Assembly: GCF_039655875.1 (NCBI RefSeq)
Contig: NZ_JBBYXK010000003.1
Location: 248,001-312,000 of the forward strand
Reading direction: 5' to 3'
Origin: Emcibacter sp. SYSU 3D8
Lineage (GTDB): Bacteria > Pseudomonadota > Alphaproteobacteria > SMXS01
DNA length: 64,000 bases
The notes beneath the pieces are model-generated. The model was not told where the DNA came from. It did not search any database and was given only the letters and a program-made list of their open reading frames with translations. The translations under genes were made by a program, and so were the position numbers. Below are positions 1-7,054 of the stretch, in pieces. Every line of letters starts with the position of its first letter. Positions within the stretch are counted from its first letter, which is position 1.

Positions 1-230
1 TCGCTATCGGCGCCGTCGCGCCGACGGCGCTGGTGCTGGACGCCGCGCCGGGCATCCTCGCGGGCAACCGTCCCGACGAGGCGATTCTGGCGAAGCTGGC
101 AGACGCGGCCAGCGCCTTGGCCATGCCGATCGACGACAAGCGCGGCACCACGGACTACCGCCGGAAAGTGGTCGGCGTGCTGGCGAAACGGGCGGCGCTG
201 ATCGCCTATGAACGGGCGGGAGCGCGCTGA
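1..230 (+). CDS. Molybdenum hydroxylase FAD-binding (medium) subunit, 3' end only
   Basis: The 5' part lies outside the window; the frame is open from base 3 to the TGA at 228-230. The visible ~75 residues resemble the C-terminal domain of CoxM-type FAD subunits of the xanthine dehydrogenase/CO dehydrogenase family, ending in the usual TDYRRKVVGVLAKRA-type helix. The subunit passes electrons between the iron-sulfur subunit and FAD in the cytoplasm. TGA overlaps the next ATG by one base (TGATG), so the genes are translationally coupled. The family call rests on the tail and on the neighbours. Confidence 0.8.
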   Translation, partial: AIGAVAPTALVLDAAPGILAGNRPDEAILAKLADAASALAMPIDDKRGTTDYRRKVVGVLAKRAALIAYERAGAR

Positions 231-712
231 TGGCCAAATCTCATGTATCCACCACGGTGAACGGCGATCCCGTCGAGTTCCTCTGCGACGCGCCCGAGAC
301 CATGCTCGACGTGCTGCGCAACACCATGGGCCTGACCGGCACCAAGGAAGGCTGCGGCACCGGTGATTGCGGGGCCTGCTCGATCATCGTCGACGGGCGG
401 CTGGTTTGCGGCTGCCTGATGCTGGCGGTCGAGGCGACCGGCAAGCAGATCACCACCATCGAGGGCATCGGCGCGCCCGACCGGCTGCATCCGGTGCAGC
501 AGGCTTTCCTCGAGGATGCCGCGCTTCAGTGCGGGTTCTGCACGCCGGGCTTCATCGTTGCCGCCAAGGCGCTGCTCGACCGCAATCCCGATCCGACCGA
601 AACCGAGATCCGCTACTGGCTGGCCGGAAACCTTTGCCGCTGCACCGGCTATGACAAGATCGTGCGCGCCGTGCAGCACGCGGCCGCCGAGATGAAAGGG
701 CAACCCGCATGA
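230..712 (+). CDS. Molybdenum hydroxylase 2Fe-2S (small) subunit
   Basis: A 160-residue protein of the length expected for CoxS-type subunits. The N-terminal plant-ferredoxin-like cluster ligands are Cys42, Cys47, Cys50 and Cys62; the C-terminal cluster ligands sit in LQCGFCTPGF and NLCRCTGY. It carries electrons from the molybdenum site to FAD. It is the middle gene of an FAD / 2Fe-2S / Mo operon, overlapping the upstream gene by 1 nt and the downstream one by 4 nt (ATGA). The substrate cannot be read from this subunit. Confidence 0.95.
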   Translation: MAKSHVSTTVNGDPVEFLCDAPETMLDVLRNTMGLTGTKEGCGTGDCGACSIIVDGRLVCGCLMLAVEATGKQITTIEGIGAPDRLHPVQQAFLEDAALQCGFCTPGFIVAAKALLDRNPDPTETEIRYWLAGNLCRCTGYDKIVRAVQHAAAEMKGQPA

Positions 713-2976
713 CCTACGAACCGAAGAACCTGCGCGTCGTCGGCACCCGTCCCATCCGCCACGACGGCGCCGACAAGGTGACCGGCCGCGCCAATTACGC
801 ATCCGACTTCACCCTGCCGGGCATGCTGTGGGGCCGTGTCCTGCGCAGTCCGCACGCCCATGCAAAGGTGAAGTCGATCGATACCGCGAAGGCGCTGGCG
901 CTTCCCGGCGTGAAGGCGATCGTCACCAGCGCCGACCTCGTGCTGCCCGACGCCGGTGTCACCCAGGCCGGCGAATCGGCGATCAGCAACCAGCACCTGG
1001 CGAAGAACCTGCTGGCGCGCGACAAGGTGTTCTACGACGGCCACCCGGTCGCCGCCGTCGCCGCCATCTCGGACGCCGTCGCCCAGCAGGCGCTCGGGCT
1101 GATCGAGGTCGATTACGAGGTGCTGCCCCACGTCATCGACGTGAACGAGGCCATGAAGGACGGCGCCCCGCTGCTGCATGACGACCTGTTCACCGACGGC
1201 GTCGAGCCCAGGCCCGAAAAGCCCTCCAACATCGCCAAGCGCATCGTCGTCGCCAAGGGCGACATCGAGAAGGGTTTCGCCGAGGCCGACATCGTCATCG
1301 AGCGCACCTACACCAGCAAGCCGGTGCACCAGGGCTATATCGAGCCGCAGGGCGTCGTCGCCAACTGGGCCGAGGACGGCCAGGCCATGGTCTGGTGCTC
1401 CAGCCAGGGCCAGTTCATGATCCGCGACCTGTGCTGCACCATGCTGGGCCTGGAAACCTCGTCGCTGAAGGTGATCCCGGCCGAGATCGGCGGCGGCTTC
1501 GGCGGCAAGACCACGGTCTATCTGGAGCCGCTGGCGCTGATGCTGTCGCGGGCGTCCGGCCGGCCGGTGAAGATGGCCATGACCCGCGGCGAGGTGATGC
1601 GCGCCACCGGCCCGACCTCGGGCGGCTCGTATACCGCCAAGATCGGCGCCATGAAGGACGGCACGATCACCACGGCGGAAGTGGTGCTGAAGTTCCAGGC
1701 CGGCGCCTTTCCCGGCTCGCCGGTCGGCGCGGCGGTGATGTTCTGCTCGGCGCCCTACGACATCCCCAACCTGTCGATCACCGGCTACGATGTGGTCGTC
1801 AACGTGCCGAAGATCCACGCCTACCGGGCGCCCGGCGCGCCCAACGGCGCCTTCGCGTTCGAGACCGTGCTCGACGAGCTGGCCCGCGAGCTGAACATGG
1901 ATCCCATCGACTTCCGGGCGAAGAATTCGGCGGTCGAGGGCTCCAAGTCGCCCTACGGCCCGACCCACGGCCCGATCGGCGGCCTCGAGTGCCTGTCGTC
2001 GGCCAAGGACCACCAGCACTACAAGTCCAATCTGGGCCCGAATCAGGGGCGCGGCGTCGCCAGCGGCTTCTGGATCAATATCGGCGGCCAGTCGGCGGCC
2101 ACCGTCGTCGTCAACCGCGACGGCACCATCGCGCTGGTCGAGGGCTGCCCCGATATCGGCGGCACCCGCGCCTCGCTGGCGATGATGTGCGCCGAGGTGC
2201 TGGGCATCCCGGCCGACAAGGTGCGTCCCTCCATCGTCGATACCACCGCCATCGCCTTCAACGACGTCACCGGCGGCAGCCGAGTCACCTTCGCCACCGG
2301 CATCGCCGTGGTGCAGGCGACCGAGGACGCCGTGCGCCAGATGCGCGAGCGGGCCGCCAAGATGTGGGACATCGACGTGGAGCAGGTCGGCTGGCGCGAC
2401 GGCGCGGCGCAGGAGCTGAACGGCAACCGTTCGCTCACCATCGCCCAGATCGCCCAGAAGGCGGCCAAGACCGGCGGCCAGATCATGGGCCACGCCTCTA
2501 TCAACGCCTCGGGCGCTGGCCCGTCGCTGACCACGCATCTGTGCGATGTCGAGGTGGACCGCGAGACCGGCAAGGTCACCATCCTGCGCTACACCGCGTT
2601 CCAGGACGCCGGCAAGGCGGTGCATCCGTCCTATGTGGAAGGCCAGATGCAGGGCGGCGTGGTGCAGGGGATCGGCTGGGCGCTCAACGAGGAATACATC
2701 CACGACGAGGATGGCCGGCTGGAGAATCCCGGCTTCCTCGACTACCGCATGCCGGTGGCGTCGGACCTGCCGATGATCGACGCGGTGATCATCGAAGTGC
2801 CGAACCCGAACCATCCGTTCGGCGTGCGCGGCGTGGGCGAGGCGCCCATCGTGCCGCCGCTCGCGGCCATCGCCAACGCCATCTATGACGCCACGGGCGT
2901 GCGCATGCGCGACCTGCCGTTCTCGCCGCCGAAGGTGCTGGCGGCGCTTGAGGCGGCCGGGAAAGCGAAAGGCTGA
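709..2976 (+). CDS. Molybdopterin-binding large subunit, xanthine dehydrogenase family (not CO dehydrogenase form I)
   Basis: A 755-residue catalytic subunit. GGGFGGK at 261-267 is the family molybdopterin motif, and the Glu of GVGEAP (~711) matches the catalytic base of xanthine/aldehyde oxidoreductases. The loop around 371-378 reads AYRAPGAP, not the AYRCSFR loop of form I CO dehydrogenase, so CO oxidation is unlikely. The enzyme probably hydroxylates an aldehyde, an N-heterocycle or an aromatic acyl substrate; which one is unknown. It shares the start overlap with the 2Fe-2S gene and is followed one base after its stop by a MoaD-like gene. A very long opposite-strand frame here is a codon-bias shadow. 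Confidence 0.92.
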   Translation: MTYEPKNLRVVGTRPIRHDGADKVTGRANYASDFTLPGMLWGRVLRSPHAHAKVKSIDTAKALALPGVKAIVTSADLVLPDAGVTQAGESAISNQHLAKNLLARDKVFYDGHPVAAVAAISDAVAQQALGLIEVDYEVLPHVIDVNEAMKDGAPLLHDDLFTDGVEPRPEKPSNIAKRIVVAKGDIEKGFAEADIVIERTYTSKPVHQGYIEPQGVVANWAEDGQAMVWCSSQGQFMIRDLCCTMLGLETSSLKVIPAEIGGGFGGKTTVYLEPLALMLSRASGRPVKMAMTRGEVMRATGPTSGGSYTAKIGAMKDGTITTAEVVLKFQAGAFPGSPVGAAVMFCSAPYDIPNLSITGYDVVVNVPKIHAYRAPGAPNGAFAFETVLDELARELNMDPIDFRAKNSAVEGSKSPYGPTHGPIGGLECLSSAKDHQHYKSNLGPNQGRGVASGFWINIGGQSAATVVVNRDGTIALVEGCPDIGGTRASLAMMCAEVLGIPADKVRPSIVDTTAIAFNDVTGGSRVTFATGIAVVQATEDAVRQMRERAAKMWDIDVEQVGWRDGAAQELNGNRSLTIAQIAQKAAKTGGQIMGHASINASGAGPSLTTHLCDVEVDRETGKVTILRYTAFQDAGKAVHPSYVEGQMQGGVVQGIGWALNEEYIHDEDGRLENPGFLDYRMPVASDLPMIDAVIIEVPNPNHPFGVRGVGEAPIVPPLAAIANAIYDATGVRMRDLPFSPPKVLAALEAAGKAKG

Positions 2977-2977
2977 C

Positions 2978-3232
2978 GTGGCGAAGGTCGTCCTGCCTGG
3001 AGACCTGGGCCGCCGGTTCGCCGGCGGCGAGGTCGAGATCCGCGTCGAAGGCGACAATGTCCGCCGCCTGATTAGGGCGCTGGAGGAACGCTATCCCGGC
3101 ATCGCCGAGGTGCTGGAGTCCGACGCCATGGCCGTCGCCATCGATGGGGTGGTTTACCAGGACGCGTTTCTCGAAGAGGTGGGCGCGGAGTCGGAGGTGT
3201 ACTTCCTGCCGGCGATCAGGGGCGGGTGTTAA
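2978..3232 (+). CDS. MoaD/ThiS-like sulfur-carrier protein with a GGC tail
   Basis: I place the start at the GTG at 2978, one base after the upstream TGA, giving 84 residues, the normal size for ubiquitin-fold sulfur carriers. The fold is recognisable in the central LIRALEERYPGIAEVL helix and the AVAIDGVVYQD strand pair. The end is unusual: it reads FLPAIRGGC, with one Cys after the diglycine. MoaD and ThiS normally end in GG, which is adenylated and thiocarboxylated. Some carriers (QbsE) carry extra residues that are trimmed. It may supply sulfur for the cofactor of the upstream hydroxylase, or be a maturation factor for it. Confidence 0.8.
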   Translation: MAKVVLPGDLGRRFAGGEVEIRVEGDNVRRLIRALEERYPGIAEVLESDAMAVAIDGVVYQDAFLEEVGAESEVYFLPAIRGGC

Positions 3233-3240
3233 ACCCTCGA

Positions 3241-3342
3241 CCGTCATCCCGGCGGAGGCCGGGACCCAGACTTGACAGTCCGGCGCGCTTCGCGCCGGTC
3301 TTTTCGTTGGGGACTGGATTCCGCCCTCCGGCGGAATGACGG
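3241..3342. repeat. REP-like imperfect palindromic element
   Basis: The ends form an imperfect inverted repeat of about 29 bp. The left arm starts CCGTCATCCCGGCGGAGG at 3241, and the right arm (3314-3342) ends CCTCCGGCGGAATGACGG. Such GTCATCCCGGC...GGAATGAC elements are familiar as dispersed intergenic repeats in alphaproteobacterial genomes. I noticed no second copy in this window. Confidence 0.65.
3280..3304 (+). terminator. Rho-independent terminator after the molybdenum hydroxylase operon
   Basis: An 8-bp perfect GC stem, CCGGCGCG at 3280-3287 and CGCGCCGG at 3291-3298, with a 3-nt loop, is followed by TCTTTT. It sits 50 bp after the MoaD-like stop, inside the palindromic element. Confidence 0.65.
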
Positions 3343-3379
3343 CTGATGGGGTGGCGGTAAGGGTGCTATTCGACAGCGA

Positions 3380-3811
3380 TCATTCCAGGTCCGTCGCGAT
3401 CGAAATCTGCGCGCTCCGGTGCAGCGACGTGTGCGTGCGAGTCCTGAAGAACCAGCACCCGCCGGTCTTCACCAGCACGTCGTTGTAGTAGCCGGTGGAG
3501 CTATAGGTCCGGCCGTCGTGCAGCTCGATGTCTTCCTTGAAGTAGTTCTTGCTGGTGGCGGTGTCGCCGTCCACGTCGACCGACACCATCATCGGGAAGA
3601 AGCTGATCGACTTCACCGCGCTCATCATGTCGGTCCAGCGCGATACGATGACGTCCCGGCCGTCCATCGGGTTGCCGTACATCACCCAGCTCGCGCCGTC
3701 CTCGGCCCAGGTCGTCGCCCAGAGGGCTGGGTCCTTCAGCATCACGGCGTCGCAGTAGCGCTCGACCAGCTCGCGGATGGCGAGGACGTCTTCTATCGGT
3801 CCGGTGGACAT
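3380..3811 (-). CDS. SnoaL-like / NTF2-fold protein
   Basis: A 143-residue protein with the SnoaL/NTF2-like pattern: an N-terminal helix pair (IRELVERYCDAVMLKDPALWATTW), then curved strands (WVMYGNPMDGRDVIV, YFKEDIELHDGRTY, CWFFRTRTHTSLHR). Family members include polyketide cyclases, steroid isomerases and ring-hydroxylating dioxygenase beta subunits; the reaction here is unknown. A good Shine-Dalgarno (GGGGAGA) precedes the ATG at 3811. It is the last gene of a minus-strand operon, 16 nt after the monooxygenase, so it probably handles a product or intermediate of that enzyme. Confidence 0.8.
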   Translation of the reverse strand: MSTGPIEDVLAIRELVERYCDAVMLKDPALWATTWAEDGASWVMYGNPMDGRDVIVSRWTDMMSAVKSISFFPMMVSVDVDGDTATSKNYFKEDIELHDGRTYSSTGYYNDVLVKTGGCWFFRTRTHTSLHRSAQISIATDLE

Positions 3812-3827
3812 GGCGGTTTCTCCCCTG

Positions 3828-5273
3828 TCATTTCAACGTGTATTCCCCGAACCGCACCTTCCGCATCTCCCACCAGTAGCGGAGCGTGCTGTGCGGCCAG
3901 AGCGTTGTGATCTTGCCGTTCTGGTCCTGGTACCAGCTGTTGCAGCCGGCCTGCCAGATGGTGCCGGCGAGGCCCCGCTGCATGGCGGCGTCGAAATGCG
4001 CGGCGGCCTCGGGGCGCGGCTCGATGGTGCGGCGCTCGACCAGCTTCCAGATGCATTGCAGGACATAGCGCACCTGCTGCTCGACCATGAAGATAATCGA
4101 GCTGTGGCCCAGGCCGCTGCCCGGGCCGAGCAGCATGAAGAAATTGGGAAAGCCGGGAACGGCCACCGTCCGGTGCGCCGCCATGCCGTCCTGCCACGCC
4201 TCGCGCAGGGTCAGGCCGTCGCGGCCGGCGATTTCGGTCCTCGGTACGTCGGTGGTGCGAAAACCGGTGGCGAGGATGATCACGTCGGCGCGGTGCAGCG
4301 CGCCGTCCGCGGTGACGACGCCGTCGGGCGCGATCCGGGCGATGGGATCGGTCACCAGGTCGACATGCTCGCGGGCAAGCGCCGGATAGAAATCGTCGGA
4401 CACCAGGATGCGCTTGCAGCCGGGCGGATAGTCGGGCGTCAGTTTCGCGCGCAGGTCCGGATCGGGCACCTGCGCCTCCAGATGCCGCAGCGCCAGCCGC
4501 TTCTCCTGCGCGTTGCGGCGGTTGCGGCCCAGGAACAGCGGCCAGCGGCTCTCCAGCATCCAGTAAAGTTGCCAGCGGTGCAGCCGGCCGAGGAACGGCA
4601 CGCTCCGGAACGCGCGCTTCCACGAGGCCGGATAGGCGCGGTCGAGGCGCGGGATGATCCAGTTGGGCGTGCGCTGGAACAGGTCCAGATGCGCGACCCT
4701 GTCGACGATGGACGGCACGATCTGCACCGCGCTCGCCGCACTGCCGATCACGGCCACGCGCTTGCCGGAAAGGTCGGCGTCCTGGTTCCACGCCGCCGAA
4801 TGGATGACGGCTCCCGCGAAGCCGTCCAGTCCCTCGATGTCGGGGTAGTTCGGCACGTGCAGCGCGCCGATGGCGCTGACCAGCACGTCGGCGTCATCGT
4901 GCTCGCCCGCGCCGGTGGTCAGGCGCCAGCGACTGGCGGCCTCGTCGAAGCGCGCCTCGGTGATTTCGCGGCCGACGCGGATATGCGGCCACAGGCCGTA
5001 TTTGCCGGCGCAGCGCTCGAAATAGTGCTGGATTTCTCCGCCCGGCGCATAGACGTGGCTCCACTCCGGATTGGGCTCGAACGAATAGGAGTACAGGTGC
5101 GAGGGCACGTCGCAGGCGACGCCGGGATAGGTATTCTCCCACCAGGTGCCGCCCACATTGGCGCCCTTCTCGTAGATGACGAAGTCTTCCAGCCCGGCCT
5201 GCCGGAGCGCGATGCCCATGCACAGGCCGGACATGCCGCCGCCGACGATCGCGACCCTGGGACCTGCACCCAT
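3828..5273 (-). CDS. Baeyer-Villiger-type flavin monooxygenase
   Basis: A 481-residue FAD- and NADPH-dependent monooxygenase. The N-terminal FAD Rossmann motif is GGGMSG; the Baeyer-Villiger fingerprint FxGxxxHxxxW is matched by FAGAVIHSAAW; and a second nucleotide-binding motif (VAVIGSAASAVQ) binds NADPH. The length is normal for class B single-component flavin monooxygenases. The family inserts oxygen next to a carbonyl in ketones or steroids, or oxidises heteroatoms. An AGGAT ribosome site precedes the ATG. It lies between an SDR and a SnoaL-like gene with 14 and 16 nt gaps, which suggests alcohol to ketone (SDR), then ketone to ester (this enzyme). Confidence 0.9.
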   Translation of the reverse strand: MGAGPRVAIVGGGMSGLCMGIALRQAGLEDFVIYEKGANVGGTWWENTYPGVACDVPSHLYSYSFEPNPEWSHVYAPGGEIQHYFERCAGKYGLWPHIRVGREITEARFDEAASRWRLTTGAGEHDDADVLVSAIGALHVPNYPDIEGLDGFAGAVIHSAAWNQDADLSGKRVAVIGSAASAVQIVPSIVDRVAHLDLFQRTPNWIIPRLDRAYPASWKRAFRSVPFLGRLHRWQLYWMLESRWPLFLGRNRRNAQEKRLALRHLEAQVPDPDLRAKLTPDYPPGCKRILVSDDFYPALAREHVDLVTDPIARIAPDGVVTADGALHRADVIILATGFRTTDVPRTEIAGRDGLTLREAWQDGMAAHRTVAVPGFPNFFMLLGPGSGLGHSSIIFMVEQQVRYVLQCIWKLVERRTIEPRPEAAAHFDAAMQRGLAGTIWQAGCNSWYQDQNGKITTLWPHSTLRYWWEMRKVRFGEYTLK

Positions 5274-5287
5274 CGGCTATCCTGTTC

Positions 5288-6037
5288 TCATCTGCCGCCG
5301 TCCACGGTCAGTATCGAGCCTGTCGTGTAGCTCGAGGCGTCCGACGCGAAATAGAGCGCGGCGCCCACCACCTCGTTCGGTTCACCGATGCGCTTGAGCG
5401 CATAGTTCTGGGCGCGTGCCTCGGCGGCCTCCATGTCCCAGGCTTTCGAGACGTCGGTGCGGAACGCGCCGCAGCAGATGCAGTTGACCCGCACATTCGG
5501 CCCATAGGCGAAGGCATAGGCCTGGGTCATGGCGTTGAGCCCGGACTTGGCGGCGGCATAGGGGATCACATTCGCCGTCGGCCGCAGCGAGGCGATGCTG
5601 GAGATGTTGATGATCGAGCCGCCGGCGCCCTTCGCCATCCGGCCGCCGACCAGCGCGCTCAGCCGGAACGGCCCTTTCAGATTGATGTCGAGCACCTTGT
5701 CGTAAAGCGCCTCGCTCACATCCTCTGGCGACGGATAGAGCGGCGACATGCCGGCGTTGTTGACCAGGATATCCACCTTGCCGAATGTGCCGTAGGCCGC
5801 CTCGACCAGACCGTCCAACTCGTTCCAGTTGCCCACGTGCACGCCATAGGCCAGCGCCTTGCGGCCGAATCGCTGGCCGACTTCTGCCGCCAGCGCCTCG
5901 CAGTTGGGCAGCTTGCGGCTGGCGATGACCACGTCGGCGCCCGCCTCGGCGAAGGCCAGCACCATTTCCTTGCCCAGTCCCCTGCTGCCGCCAGTGACCA
6001 GCGCCACCTTGCCCGTCAGATCGAACCGTCCGCTCAT
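5288..6037 (-). CDS. Short-chain dehydrogenase/reductase
   Basis: A 249-residue classical SDR. TGGSRGLGKE binds NAD(P), NNAG stabilises the fold, SSIASL gives the catalytic Ser, and YAAAK holds the catalytic Tyr and Lys. It ends in the usual TVDGGR. Expected role: oxidation or reduction of an alcohol/ketone in the cytoplasm. It is the first gene of the SDR / monooxygenase / SnoaL-like operon. The substrate is not determined by the sequence. Confidence 0.93.
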   Translation of the reverse strand: MSGRFDLTGKVALVTGGSRGLGKEMVLAFAEAGADVVIASRKLPNCEALAAEVGQRFGRKALAYGVHVGNWNELDGLVEAAYGTFGKVDILVNNAGMSPLYPSPEDVSEALYDKVLDINLKGPFRLSALVGGRMAKGAGGSIINISSIASLRPTANVIPYAAAKSGLNAMTQAYAFAYGPNVRVNCICCGAFRTDVSKAWDMEAAEARAQNYALKRIGEPNEVVGAALYFASDASSYTTGSILTVDGGR

Positions 6038-6200
6038 GTCTCGCTCCCCGATTGTCGATTGGCGCGGGTCTCCCGTCCCGCGCGGTCAGGATGCGTCAAT
6101 CCGTCTCGCGCCTCCAAGGAATATGTGGCGGGGATGGACACCTGCGCTAATCTTGCCCGGCTGGCGGCTTTGGCGCCGAGTATCAGAGGAGGGGAAAGCC

Positions 6201-6827
6201 ATGGCGCTTTCGGTCATCGGCGCGGGCTTCGGCCGTACCGGCACGCTGTCGCTCAAGGGAGCGCTCGAGAGACTCGGCTTCGAACCGTGCTACCACATGC
6301 TGGAGGTGGTCCAGCACGGCTTCGGCGCGGTCTGGCGCGACATTGCATTCGGGGGCAAGCCGGACTGGGACGCGGTATTCAGCGGCTACACGGCGACGGT
6401 GGACTGGCCCTCCTGCAACTATTACCGCGAGCTGGCCGACCATTATCCGGATGCCAAGGTTATCCTCAGTCTGCGCGATCCGGACAAGTGGTTCGACAGC
6501 TGCCGCAGCACCATCTTCCGTGCCATGCAGATGGACCACACCGAGGCGCCGGAGGCCATTCGAATCCAGATGGAAATGGTCCGAAAGCTGGTGATTCAGG
6601 ACACCTTCGGCGGCGATATCGACAACCGTGCTCATGCAATCTCGGTTTACAACCGGCACAATGAAACGGTCCAGAAGGTCATTCCCGGTGATCGCCTGCT
6701 GGTGTTCGAAGCCTCGCAGGGCTGGGAACCGCTCTGCCGCTTCCTCGGCGTGCCCATGCCGGCCGATCCCTATCCGAGGGTGAATACCACCGAGGAATTC
6801 CAGCAACACTTCAAGCAGGTTACATGA
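6201..6827 (+). CDS. Sulfotransferase family protein (Sulfotransfer_4-like)
   Basis: A 208-residue protein from an ATG with a GAGGGGA ribosome site. It opens with a P-loop-like 5'-phosphosulfate motif (GAGFGRTGTLSLKGAL), and a second motif (VILSLRDPDKWFDSCRST) fits the 3'-phosphate-binding region of PAPS sulfotransferases. Members of this compact family are common in proteobacteria, but acceptors are poorly known. It stands alone between a minus-strand catabolic operon and the PAS kinase. It is well separated from the exopolysaccharide locus, so I do not link it to that pathway. Confidence 0.8.
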   Translation: MALSVIGAGFGRTGTLSLKGALERLGFEPCYHMLEVVQHGFGAVWRDIAFGGKPDWDAVFSGYTATVDWPSCNYYRELADHYPDAKVILSLRDPDKWFDSCRSTIFRAMQMDHTEAPEAIRIQMEMVRKLVIQDTFGGDIDNRAHAISVYNRHNETVQKVIPGDRLLVFEASQGWEPLCRFLGVPMPADPYPRVNTTEEFQQHFKQVT

Positions 6828-7054
6828 GGGCGGCCCTCCGCTGCACACTTTACCCTCGGTGCAACTAAGTGCAGTATGACCGCCAAGACGATGATGCCTG
6901 GGGATGTGGGCCAAGGGTGGCCAGTTCCCTGACAATGGCCTGCTCCGGTCCGGGAGTGGCTGAGCCGGGAAATGGGGATTGAACTGGCACTTATTGGGCG
7001 CATGGCAAATGCCGCGCGGATTGCCCTGCGCGGCCGGAATGCCGGAGCGTGGGC

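Noticed and set aside
709-2976. CoxL of aerobic CO dehydrogenase
   Set aside because: The form I active-site loop with Cys is absent; the loop reads AYRAPGAP.
649-3057. 802-codon open frame on the minus strand across the molybdenum subunit
   Set aside because: It mirrors the GC-biased third positions of a certain gene, has no domain, and is rich in His/Arg/Gly/Ala as expected of a shadow.
6201-6827. Third sulfotransferase belonging to the exopolysaccharide pathway
   Set aside because: It lies 16 kb from the locus, belongs to a different compact subfamily and has catabolic neighbours. No support for linkage.
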